Shown here piece after piece: positions 5,448 through 11,549 of a stretch of 11,549 nucleotides of DNA. The stretch's first letter is position 1. Each line of letters starts with the position of its first letter. The position numbers and the translations under genes are program-made. The stretch comes from QNYQ01 sp964542985 (GTDB lineage: Archaea > Thermoproteota > Thermoprotei_A > Sulfolobales > Pyrodictiaceae): the NCBI GenBank assembly GCA_964542985.1, contig CAZIWH010000056.1:1-11549 (forward strand). The letters are read 5' to 3'. Under the pieces are notes generated by a model. That model ran no database searches, was not told the DNA's origin, and was given only the letters and a program-made list of their open reading frames with translations.

Positions 5448-6728
5448 CTAGAACTTATACTCTTCGTCGTTTTTGGCTATGATTATCTCTGGCTCATAAC
5501 GTAGTTTCTCTAGGAGATATTTGGCATAAGCCTCGGCCACATCACGTTCGCTATGAACTATTACTATCTTTTCTGGCCGTGTCTTGCGTGCAACCTCTAG
5601 AAGCCCCTTGCGATCCGCATGACTACTAAAGTCAAGCCATTCTACACGCGCCCTTACAGGCTCCTCGGATGAAGGCATTAGGCCTTCTTCAACTATTCTT
5701 CTGCCTGTTGAACCAGGAGCTTGAAAGCTTACCAGGATTACAGCGTTGTTCGGGTTACCGCCAAGTCTCTTGAGGTAGTAGAGGCTTGGCCCTCCCTTGA
5801 GCATCCCCGCCGAGGATATTATTATGCCTGGGCGCTTCCAGGCACGGTTCCTGTCGCGCCAGCCTCGAACTATGCGGAACCTCTCATAGGCCTTGCGCAG
5901 GAGTTCGGGATTGTTTATGTAGTTACTGTTCTCGAGAAAGATTTCCGTGATCTGCCTTATCATTCCATCAACGTATACCGGCACGCCGAAATCATGTTCA
6001 GCCAATATCATCATTATCTCTTGGCCTCTCGCTATGCTGAAGGCCGGTATGAGCACTGTACCCTTGTGATCCAACACCTCCTCTATGATTGCCAGGAGTC
6101 TCTCCTCCGCTCTCTTCCTCGGCGGATGAAGCGTGGCGCCATAAGTCGCCTCGGTGACGAGCACGTCAAGCTTGCCAACAACATCCAGATTAGGTGGCTT
6201 CATGAGCTTAGTCTCTATCGTGTTTATGTCACCGGTGACTCCCACTCTTACTCCGTCAACATTGACTACCGTGAATAGGCTGCCTGGTATGTGGCCTGCA
6301 GAGTAGAATTCAAGCTCATAGCCATCTACAAGCCTACGCTGACCATAGTGGACACACTCAACGGCATCAAGGAGCGCTTTAACCTCGCGGTGCTCATAGG
6401 GAGAATAGTAGCCATTAAGCTTGAGGAAGTCTTGAAGCATTAGCCTACTCATCTCTGCCGTAGGCCTCGTTGCATAGACCTTGGGAGCCCCGGATATGAA
6501 GTACATCGGCGCAGTACCCGTATGATCTAGATGCGCGTGACTAAGCACTATGGCCTTCACATACTTCGGCGGATAAGTTGCAGCAAAGATAGGCCTATCC
6601 TCGTCATCGAAGTTAACACCTGCATCAACTATTATACCTTCAGGAGTTCCCATCCTGCGGACTAGTATTGAAAGACGACCAACTTCCTCTCCGCCGCCAA
6701 GCACTTTTATCACAGCTGTTTCTCCCAT
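5448..6728 (-). CDS. beta-CASP metallo-beta-lactamase ribonuclease, aCPSF2 type
   Basis: A 426-residue zinc-dependent nuclease of the CPSF73/beta-CASP family, expected to cleave RNA in the cytoplasm (endo- and/or 5' exonuclease). Metallo-beta-lactamase motifs in order: VDAG with D35; SHAHLDHTG with H64, H66, D68, H69; SAGHIPGS with H146; TGDIN with D167. The beta-CASP insert carries TEATYG (E193, motif A), SSAGML (305-310, motif B) and DFSSHAD (H370, motif C). A final histidine in VHSE (H392) completes the site. It has no N-terminal KH domains, which separates it from the longer termination factor aCPSF1. The HAHLDH form fits aCPSF2 better than archaeal RNase J. Start is ATG 6728, with GGTG eight bases upstream. 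Divergent from nac; its 3' end faces tRNA-Tyr across 79 bases. Confidence 0.94.
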   Translation of the reverse strand: MGETAVIKVLGGGEEVGRLSILVRRMGTPEGIIVDAGVNFDDEDRPIFAATYPPKYVKAIVLSHAHLDHTGTAPMYFISGAPKVYATRPTAEMSRLMLQDFLKLNGYYSPYEHREVKALLDAVECVHYGQRRLVDGYELEFYSAGHIPGSLFTVVNVDGVRVGVTGDINTIETKLMKPPNLDVVGKLDVLVTEATYGATLHPPRKRAEERLLAIIEEVLDHKGTVLIPAFSIARGQEIMMILAEHDFGVPVYVDGMIRQITEIFLENSNYINNPELLRKAYERFRIVRGWRDRNRAWKRPGIIISSAGMLKGGPSLYYLKRLGGNPNNAVILVSFQAPGSTGRRIVEEGLMPSSEEPVRARVEWLDFSSHADRKGLLEVARKTRPEKIVIVHSERDVAEAYAKYLLEKLRYEPEIIIAKNDEEYKF

Positions 6729-6833
6729 CCAGGCTTCACCCTAGCACAGCTAAACAAGAGCAAGACCATCATGCCTAGAGCCCATGAATTGTGGGCACAC
6801 ATACCCCAGCCTTCCACGTGTGACACAGATGAG

Positions 6834-6843
6834 GTTTTTTAGG
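6834..6843 (+). promoter_or_regulatory. TATA-like box for nac
   Basis: GTTTTTTAGG stands out in the 185-base divergent region between the aCPSF2 gene and nac. Transcription about 25 bases downstream would give a leader of roughly 48 bases to GTG 6914, which includes the GGAGG at 6899-6903. The opposite promoter for aCPSF2 must lie in the left half of the same region; CTTGTTTAG on the - strand (about 6751-6759) is a weak candidate. Confidence 0.4.
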
Positions 6844-6913
6844 TACCCCTCAGCAGCGCTGCCTCCTTATAGCCGGCGTCTCTCCTTAGAGCCTCTACCG
6901 GAGGCTGGCGGCC

Positions 6914-7288
6914 GTGTTCCGTCTAAACCCTGCAGAACTCAAGCGGCAGTTCAAGAAACTCGGTCTGAAGAACGTGGAGATAGAGGCGCCAGAGGCCGAA
7001 GAAGTCATCATTAAGCTTGCCGACGGGAAGACCCTTGTAGCACCCAACCCTCAGGTAATGATAGTACGCGTGCCCGGCGGCTCCGCGATGATACAAGTTG
7101 TTGCCGAGCAGCTAGAGACCATTGAGGAGGAGGAAGCCTCCGAGACACAGCTCATCGAAGAGGACGTGAAATTCGTCGCAGAGCAAGCCGGCGTCAGCGT
7201 TGAGGAGGCGCGCCGAGCACTAGAGGAGGCCGGGGGAGACATAGCGGCTGCACTCATGTTGCTTGCCGAGAGGAAGCAAGCCTCCTAA
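6914..7288 (+). CDS. nac: nascent polypeptide-associated complex protein (archaeal alpha-NAC)
   Basis: A 124-residue homodimer-forming ribosome-associated factor that contacts nascent chains at the tunnel exit. The N-terminus FRLNPAELKRQFKKLGL is the typical basic helix that leads into the NAC domain (about 20-65: VEIEAPEAEEVIIKLADGK..., NPQVMIVRVPGGSAMIQVVAE). An acidic linker (IEEEEASETQ) follows. A C-terminal UBA domain (about 84-121: EEDVKFVAEQAGVSVEEARRALEEAGGDIAAALMLL) completes the usual archaeal architecture. Start is GTG 6914, preceded by GGAGG at 6899-6903. Complete and of normal length. Its last 35 bases overlap the 3' end of the convergent regulator gene, so the two mRNAs are complementary there. 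Confidence 0.95.
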   Translation: MFRLNPAELKRQFKKLGLKNVEIEAPEAEEVIIKLADGKTLVAPNPQVMIVRVPGGSAMIQVVAEQLETIEEEEASETQLIEEDVKFVAEQAGVSVEEARRALEEAGGDIAAALMLLAERKQAS

Positions 7289-7997
7289 GCGACCTAACTA
7301 TTTCATCTACACTACCAGCAAGGCTTAGAATAACTGGTATGTGCTCGCTCTCGGCTATCCATGATGCCAGCGTATCTATTCTCCTAGGCCCATGCAGCAC
7401 TATAACTGCAGGCTTTATGGTTGAAACCCTTAAAGCTATCATTGGACTCCTACCCGTAGTAACCTTTGTGAACACTATCACACGCTGACTTGTAGATCCA
7501 AGAAGGTTCAAGAACTCATTGCCCGTTAAGCTTATTATCGCTTTTATACTATCAACTATTGTATAACCATAAAGTTTCTCATTATGTATATTAGAGTTTA
7601 TTGGGACACCCTTAACCGCCGTCATTACCTCGTCTAATGAGACTCCTGTCTCGAACTCCTGCATATCTATTACAGCACCAAGATACTGGAGATTGAGTAT
7701 CTTCATTAGCTTGCGGACAGTAGGCCATCCCCTTGAGGCGTCTATGTCCAAGAGGGCTACCACAAAGCGCCTCACGAAGCTTGAGCCCGGGTTACGCCTG
7801 CCCTTCTCGTAATCGCTTATCACGCTAGAAGTCACTCCCATATGCCTGGCAACCTCTAGCTGACTAGCCTCGAATATCTCTCTCCACTTGCGCAGTATAT
7901 GACCTGGCGCCTCGCTCATAGCAATCTCTCCTGCTATGTGGACAGCAATTCTCCTCAGCAAAGGCGCTGGGGGCCACCCATCACTACCAAAGCTCAT
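7254..7997 (-). CDS. XRE-type helix-turn-helix regulator, COG1709-like
   Basis: About 247 residues. The helix-turn-helix at about 35-70 (LRKWREIFEASQLEVARHMGVTSSVISDYEKGRRNPG) is of the Cro/C1 type, with the family's S-V-I-S-D-YEKGRR recognition end. It is followed by a helix (SFVRRFVVALLDIDA) and a C-terminal alpha/beta domain of about 130 residues (RVIVFTKVTTGRSPMIALRVSTIKPAVIVLHGP, HIPVILSLAGSVDEIVRSLRRL). This order is that of the archaeal COG1709 predicted regulators; their ligand and targets are unknown to me. Start: ATG 7997 has GGAG with six bases of spacing, and ATG 8003 directly abuts GGAG. With the TATA box at 8021-8027 the transcript may start near either, so a leaderless mRNA is possible. 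It converges on nac with a 35-base overlap. Confidence 0.85.
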   Translation of the reverse strand: MSFGSDGWPPAPLLRRIAVHIAGEIAMSEAPGHILRKWREIFEASQLEVARHMGVTSSVISDYEKGRRNPGSSFVRRFVVALLDIDASRGWPTVRKLMKILNLQYLGAVIDMQEFETGVSLDEVMTAVKGVPINSNIHNEKLYGYTIVDSIKAIISLTGNEFLNLLGSTSQRVIVFTKVTTGRSPMIALRVSTIKPAVIVLHGPRRIDTLASWIAESEHIPVILSLAGSVDEIVRSLRRLASSRQAT

Positions 7998-8020
7998 GAG
8001 CATCTCCGGTGGTGAAAATG

Positions 8021-8027
8021 TTTAAAA
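8021..8027. promoter_or_regulatory. palindromic TATA box shared by tRNA-Ser and the COG1709-like regulator
   Basis: TTTAAAA is the only TATA-like element between the two divergent genes, and its TTTAAA core (8021-8026) reads the same on both strands. On the - strand, initiation about 25 bases away falls at about 7997-8001, right at the regulator's start codon. On the + strand it falls near 8050, about 16 bases before mature tRNA-Ser. A-rich GAAAATG lies on the left side as a possible BRE for the + direction. Confidence 0.5.
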
Positions 8028-8065
8028 CCCGGCCCCTTTTTGGTTACCGCTAACATGGCAAGGGT

Positions 8066-8152
8066 GCCGGGGTCGCCTAGCCTGGTAGGGCGCCGGCCTG
8101 CTAAGCCGGTGGGGGTGTCCCCGCGCGGGTTCAAATCCCGCCCCCGGCGCCA
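8066..8152 (+). tRNA. tRNA-Ser (GCT anticodon)
   Basis: A class II tRNA of 87 bases without an intron. Acceptor GCCGGGG (8066-8072) pairs with CCCCGGC (8142-8148). The anticodon stem CCGGC / GCCGG (8093-8097, 8105-8109) encloses CTGCTAA with anticodon GCT at 8100-8102, which reads AGC/AGU. A long variable arm (8110-8124, GGGG paired with CCCC) and discriminator G73 (8149) are both serine features. The T arm is GCGGG / TTCAAAT / CCCGC. CCA is encoded (8150-8152). No clear T-run terminator follows. Confidence 0.96.
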
Positions 8153-8349
8153 CTGCAAGCCCCCAACCGGCACCCACCTTCTACACGACCCGATCAGAAA
8201 GCCATGCACGCTAGCCGTCTGGCCTTCAAGCTCTGAGACAAGAACAAGGAACATGCGCAGCAGAAACATGGCACCATGTAAGGGGGACAGCATGCCCTAC
8301 AAGCCTTACACGGATCTGTACGTAGAGAAAAGAGGTAAACAATATTCGA

Positions 8350-9237
8350 TCAAGCCATTGCCACATTATTTTCTATAGTATTTACAGCTTCAGCATCTGC
8401 CTTCGAATCCTTGCTATTCTTAAGGCCTAGTCTTTCCTTAACTATATGTACCTGCACGCTACCATTGAGCGCCATACCCAATATGTAGTGCGGGAGTTCG
8501 TGGCGTACGAAAGAGTCTATTACTTTAGTTTCAGCACGGCGTAACAGCTCTGCAAGAGTTGAAACCGAGAGGCCCAGCTTTGCCGCCAAGCCCTTGAGGC
8601 TTATACGACGTGGGAAGCTGTAGTACCCCATGAGATATGCATACACAATTGCCAGCTCCTGCTTCTCAGTAAGCATGTAATCATATTCATCTATGCTGTG
8701 CACATGTACAGGCTTGCAGCCCCATTCCTTGAGCTCATCTAGAGAGCTACTCTTAGTAACTATTAGCTCGTACAATGCCCCCACAGGAGATATGAGTACT
8801 GTTTTCACCATTGAGCCTCCAGGAGTGAAGAGCAGCGGACAACCTTTGGCTCCTTCCTTCTTCATGCACTCTAGGCAGTACTGTTTTGGTATAACTATCC
8901 GCAACACCTTGCTGAACTTATTCGAATATACCTGCTGGAAGTATATTCCTTTAGCCATCCTTAGATGCTTGTCAAAACTACTCATTACCTTTTTTCCTCC
9001 ACTGACACGAACCCAGACTTCACTATACTCGTCTTCATACATGTTTACACGTAACACTCGAAGAGCTAGACTAGAGCCGTCCAGCCCCGCAAGCATGTTT
9101 GCTATGCTGCTGTCCCCATTCTCCGACCCGTTGCCATCCCTATTCCCGGCTACAGAGTTGTATACATCAGCGGCAAGTCTCTGAAGCGGACAGCTAAGAT
9201 TACGCAGACAAAACACCACAAGCGGCTTATAAGGCAA
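8350..9237 (-). CDS. HTH_10 (bacterio-opsin activator type) transcriptional regulator
   Basis: A 295-residue archaeal regulator. Residues about 188-245 form the Bat-type helix-turn-helix: LTEKQELAIVYAYLMGYY, then RISLKGLAAKLGLSVSTLAELLRRAETKVI, the arrangement of the family's LT..Q...L..A...GYF...R.....LA..LG.S..T....LR. The N-terminal part (about 55-180) is an input domain of unknown ligand. Its CLECMKKEGAKGC segment (C121, C124, C133) with C174 could bind metal or sense redox. A low-complexity Gly/Asn/Ser stretch (about 30-45) precedes it. Start is TTG 9237: GAGGTG (9246-9251 on the - strand) sits eight bases upstream. The first codons contain CTTATAAG, which looks like a TATA box, so an internal promoter with a later start is an alternative. 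It lies downstream of the secreted protease on the same strand; whether it controls that gene is not shown by sequence. Confidence 0.85.
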   Translation of the reverse strand: MPYKPLVVFCLRNLSCPLQRLAADVYNSVAGNRDGNGSENGDSSIANMLAGLDGSSLALRVLRVNMYEDEYSEVWVRVSGGKKVMSSFDKHLRMAKGIYFQQVYSNKFSKVLRIVIPKQYCLECMKKEGAKGCPLLFTPGGSMVKTVLISPVGALYELIVTKSSSLDELKEWGCKPVHVHSIDEYDYMLTEKQELAIVYAYLMGYYSFPRRISLKGLAAKLGLSVSTLAELLRRAETKVIDSFVRHELPHYILGMALNGSVQVHIVKERLGLKNSKDSKADAEAVNTIENNVAMA

Positions 9238-9335
9238 TAACGCTACACCTCTTGTATTGCTTCATTAGCGGCAGACCTACTTCCCAGTTACCAGTATCTG
9301 CCCATTCCGGGCGTAGCTAAAAATCTAGCCCTATT

Positions 9336-9349
9336 GATATTAATTTTTT
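9336..9349 (-). promoter_or_regulatory. AT-rich TATA-like element upstream of the HTH_10 regulator
   Basis: On the - strand AAAAAATTAATATC is the most AT-rich run between the protease stop and the regulator start. Initiation near 9312 would give a leader of about 75 bases carrying the GAGGTG ribosome site. A TTTTT run on the same strand at 9319-9323, within GCTAGATTTTTAGC, could instead serve as terminator of the protease transcript. The two readings are not exclusive. Confidence 0.4.
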
Positions 9350-9369
9350 GAGTAGACACAAATATTTAG

Positions 9370-10806
9370 TTATGTTTGATTGTATTGTCTCCTTCTCGTA
9401 AGTTCTGCACATACACCTGCAGTAGCTATCGCTGCCGCAATACCCCAAAGCAGGCCATTCGAGGATCTTGCTCCGCCGACTCTAGCTTTAACTGTGTATG
9501 TTGACACCACCGTCTTGTACAAAGTCTTAGTCACAGCTACCGTAGTAGTTGTTGTCACGTTAGAGGATATATTGCACCCGCCAGTATTGCTTCTGGCTAG
9601 ATTTACAGGAACGAAGGGCCAGGAGTCGCTGGGCTGTGCAGAGGCAAGTAAATCCAATCCTGCTATTGATGCGATCTCGTTTTTACAATCCTTAGGCGCA
9701 AGCTTATAGACCTCGTAGACGAGCTGTGGGAAGCCTATCTCTATACCACCGCTCGACAAGGCTTTTTGAAAGAGGCTTCTGAGTGCTTGAGTGTAAACAT
9801 CTGTACCACAGGCTCTAAGACTATAATACCAGAGGGCTGCATTCACCTTCATCCACATCATGTATTCTTCGCCGCTAGCCATGGCTTCTAGAAAGTACTC
9901 TGCTGCAAGCCTATATAGTGTCTTATTAGCCTCATGAAGAGCACGTAGAGCCAGGAACTCTGGCACTGCCTCTGCAACAGCAAAACCGCCATACAGCATC
10001 CCATGGTTGAACCATCCATGAATAGTTTCATGCGCTACCGTGTGGACCAGCCAGGAGGTTACGTTGCCATAGTCAAGCTTCATGTATATGATAGAGCCCA
10101 TGCTCTGAGCAGTTCCCGCCGGCATGGGATCAGGATAGGAAGGCGCCACGAGCACAACTACCCTTGCCGCCCGTGGACTATCCCCAAGCCATTGCGCCAC
10201 CTTGTTCCTTACTGCAACAAGAGTTGCATAGGCATATTCCACGTATGACTTAGTAAGACTTTTCGAATAGACCACCGAGACATTATTGTCCACGAAATCG
10301 CGTTGCACAAACAACTTCTTGTCAGCCACAACTATCCCATCAAATACATAGTATTTCATAAACAGCCTGAGAGGCAGCCTATAGGGTCCACCTAGAGGCC
10401 CATAGCCACGATAGTCCATGCTCGTCCGTACGATGTAGCCGCGGGGTACACTTATGTTAACTATTATTGTATCCACGTTTGAGTTGAGAAGTGTTAGCAT
10501 AGGCAGTGTCTTCCTACAAACACCGTCAAGCACATAGTACAACGGGGTTGCGACTAACCCGCTTGTTATTGTCTTTGTCTGCAGATAATACATGTTGGGC
10601 ACAAGCTTCGAGCTACAAAGGGCCAGCTCTTTGCCCCTGTAAATTAGGCTTACGTTCACTTCCCAGCTATAGTTGCCCAGAGGCTTTACAAAGACTACAC
10701 TTAGAGACGCCGTCCGAGACACCACGCTAGCTGCATTGACCTTATCGGAGACTAGAAGGAGCAGGAACAAGACCACAGCTATAGCAATAGGAGATTTTTC
10801 TTTCAT
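9370..10806 (-). CDS. secreted, membrane-anchored HExxH metalloprotease (M1/M61-like gluzincin)
   Basis: A 478-residue precursor. An N-terminal signal sequence (KEK, then AIAVVLFLLLLVSDKVNA, about 1-25) sends it out of the cell. Residues about 26-200 are beta-rich, as in the N-terminal domain of M1/M61 peptidases. The zinc site is VAHETIHGW with H259, E260 and H263, and an E279-A-V-P-E283-F segment downstream where M1/M61 enzymes carry their third ligand (usual spacing H-x18-E; E283 is one residue further). A helical domain follows to about 390. A Thr/Val-rich linker (about 415-445) and a hydrophobic helix (about 450-467), closed by TRRRQ, anchor it in the membrane. Several N-x-S/T sites (NVS, NIS, NVT) fit archaeal N-glycosylation. 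Start is ATG 10806, after GGTGTAGGT. Substrate unknown. Confidence 0.84.
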   Translation of the reverse strand: MKEKSPIAIAVVLFLLLLVSDKVNAASVVSRTASLSVVFVKPLGNYSWEVNVSLIYRGKELALCSSKLVPNMYYLQTKTITSGLVATPLYYVLDGVCRKTLPMLTLLNSNVDTIIVNISVPRGYIVRTSMDYRGYGPLGGPYRLPLRLFMKYYVFDGIVVADKKLFVQRDFVDNNVSVVYSKSLTKSYVEYAYATLVAVRNKVAQWLGDSPRAARVVVLVAPSYPDPMPAGTAQSMGSIIYMKLDYGNVTSWLVHTVAHETIHGWFNHGMLYGGFAVAEAVPEFLALRALHEANKTLYRLAAEYFLEAMASGEEYMMWMKVNAALWYYSLRACGTDVYTQALRSLFQKALSSGGIEIGFPQLVYEVYKLAPKDCKNEIASIAGLDLLASAQPSDSWPFVPVNLARSNTGGCNISSNVTTTTTVAVTKTLYKTVVSTYTVKARVGGARSSNGLLWGIAAAIATAGVCAELTRRRQYNQT

Positions 10807-10878
10807 AAACCTACACCAAATCTACACGCTCCACTTCTTTACCTGCTATGAAGCTAGAATAGGTTGACCCTATCGGGT

Positions 10879-10884
10879 AAAAAA
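10879..10884 (-). terminator. T run after the coiled-coil surface protein gene
   Basis: Six consecutive Ts on the - strand within CTTTTTTACCCG, 36 bases past the stop of the coiled-coil gene and before the protease start. A T run of this length is enough for archaeal intrinsic termination. If it works, protease and coiled-coil protein are separate or only partly linked transcripts. Confidence 0.45.
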
Positions 10885-10919
10885 GAATGTGAAGATGCTC
10901 TTTAATGCGTTCAACTGTA

Positions 10920-11549
10920 CTAGCTGCGCCTAGCAGCAGCTAGGCCTATGGCTATGGCTGCCAGAGCTATGGCCAGGCCGGCTAGTATGTAGGTCGCCTT
11001 GGACATGCTACCTATCTTGGCGTTGAGGTCATCTATCTTCTTGCTTATTTCCTCGGCTAGGCTGTAGGCGCTCTTGGCCACTCTGCCGGCCTCCTCGGCC
11101 TTAGTGCTAGCCTGCTGCGCCGTGGCCACAGCAGTCTTGGTCTCCTTCTGGAGCTGCTGCAGCTGGCTGGTTATCTGCTGTATCTGTCCTACCATCTTCT
11201 GTATCTCGGCTGCCTGCGGGCTTATGCTCTGCAGCTGCTTGCTTAGCTCCTCTAGCTGCTTCACCAGTGTATTGACGTTCTCCTTCACGCTGGTTATATC
11301 AGTCTGGGTTGCGGTGAAGCCGGTCTCCAAGCTGCTTATCTGGCTCTTCAGCACCGGCACCTGGGCCTCGAGGGCCGCTATCTGCTGCTTCAGTATCTCT
11401 ATCTCGCGCTGCAGCTGCGCTATCTGCGCAGCCAGCTCGGGGCTGTATGGCGCGCCAGCGGCCTGCTGCTTCAGAGCCTGCAGCTCGGTCTCCAGCATCT
11501 TCACCTTGAGGCTCAGCACTACCCAGTTGGTCATCTTGCCTAGGGCCTC
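10920..11549 (-). CDS. coiled-coil protein with C-terminal membrane anchor, S-layer-stalk-like, N-terminus outside the window
   Basis: At least 209 residues. The frame stays open through the right edge, so the internal Met at 11534 need not be the start. About residues 8-165 after that Met are almost continuous heptads rich in Gln, Leu, Ile, Glu, Ala and Lys (for example AAQIAQLQREIEILKQQIAALEAQ and MVGQIQQITSQLQQLQKE), which predict a long rod-like coiled coil. A Gly/Thr break occurs near ETGFTATQTD. Residues about 179-200 are a hydrophobic anchor (ATYILAGLAIALAAIAIGL) ending in AARRS, so the rod should project outward. This arrangement, coiled coil plus C-terminal helix, is that of crenarchaeal S-layer stalks (SlaB) and of the tetrabrachion anchor region. 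That role is inferred. A T run follows the stop, and the secreted protease gene lies 113 bases downstream on the same strand. Confidence 0.75.
   Translation of the reverse strand, partial: EALGKMTNWVVLSLKVKMLETELQALKQQAAGAPYSPELAAQIAQLQREIEILKQQIAALEAQVPVLKSQISSLETGFTATQTDITSVKENVNTLVKQLEELSKQLQSISPQAAEIQKMVGQIQQITSQLQQLQKETKTAVATAQQASTKAEEAGRVAKSAYSLAEEISKKIDDLNAKIGSMSKATYILAGLAIALAAIAIGLAAARRS

Noticed and set aside
5721..6278. A long + strand frame of 185 codons inside the beta-CASP nuclease gene
   Set aside because: It lies wholly antisense to a gene with all catalytic motifs, has Tyr/His-rich composition typical of shadow frames, and shows no domain.
6784..7014. A + strand frame covering the nac promoter and start
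   Set aside because: It overlaps the NAC coding region in another frame, and its translation has no recognisable features.
7994..8293. A - strand open frame across tRNA-Ser (GRDLNPRGDTP-like)
   Set aside because: Also the reverse translation of a tRNA gene, with no ribosome site and overlapping a well-supported regulator start.
8693..9184. A + strand frame of 163 codons antisense to the HTH_10 regulator
   Set aside because: No recognisable domain or ribosome site, and the opposite strand encodes a clear regulator.
1..11549. A CRISPR array, insertion sequence, toxin-antitoxin pair or defence cluster
   Set aside because: No spaced direct repeats, transposase, terminal inverted repeats, cas gene or typical toxin pair was seen; gene content is mostly housekeeping.

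Overview
The window looks like chromosomal core DNA from a hyperthermophilic crenarchaeon, most likely of the Desulfurococcales/Pyrodictiaceae type. The reasons are an Rpb8-type RNA polymerase subunit (known from hyperthermophilic Crenarchaeota and Korarchaeota), archaeal Lsm and NAC proteins, an archaeosine tRNA-guanine transglycosylase, a C1-G72 tRNA-Tyr with an intron, frequent TTG/GTG starts, TATA boxes instead of -35/-10 promoters, and short or overlapping intergenic gaps. Genus is not decided by the sequence.

Layout, left to right. (1) The 3' half of tRNA-Thr(GGT), then a small multi-pass membrane protein. (2) A + strand pair: a stand-alone C2/PUA protein that resembles the missing C-terminus of TgtA, and a PAC2-family proteasome chaperone/activator ending in an HbYX-like tail. 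(3) Converging on them with only a 10-bp gap, a - strand pair with overlapping reading frames: an Lsm (SmAP3-like) protein and the catalytic part of TgtA, which lacks its own PUA domain. (4) Divergent from the Lsm gene, rpo8/rpoG followed by an unrecognised two-pass membrane protein, then an intron-containing tRNA-Tyr(GTA). (5) A - strand beta-CASP nuclease (aCPSF2 type), divergent from the NAC gene, which overlaps tail-to-tail with an XRE-type regulator (COG1709-like). (6) tRNA-Ser(GCT), divergent from that regulator around one palindromic TTTAAA box. (7) A run of three - strand genes: a bacterio-opsin-activator-type (HTH_10) regulator, a secreted membrane-anchored HExxH metalloprotease, and a long coiled-coil protein with a C-terminal membrane anchor that runs off the right edge.

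How the genes fit together. Most of the window serves RNA and protein information processing: tRNA modification (split TgtA), RNA binding (Lsm), transcription (Rpo8), RNA cleavage (aCPSF2), nascent-chain handling (NAC) and proteasome control (PAC2), interspersed with three tRNA genes. The right-hand 2.2 kb is different: two exported, C-terminally anchored surface proteins, of which the coiled-coil one resembles an S-layer stalk, plus a regulator next to them.

No insertion sequence, CRISPR array, integrase or broken gene is visible. No gene-free stretch exceeds about 200 bases. The longest, 8153-8349 between tRNA-Ser and the end of the HTH_10 gene and 6729-6913 between aCPSF2 and nac, hold nothing recognisable beyond the promoter elements listed. 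The least ordinary observations are the split TgtA with its two halves in convergent operons, the HbYX tail on the PAC2 protein, and the surface protease next to a coiled-coil anchor protein.
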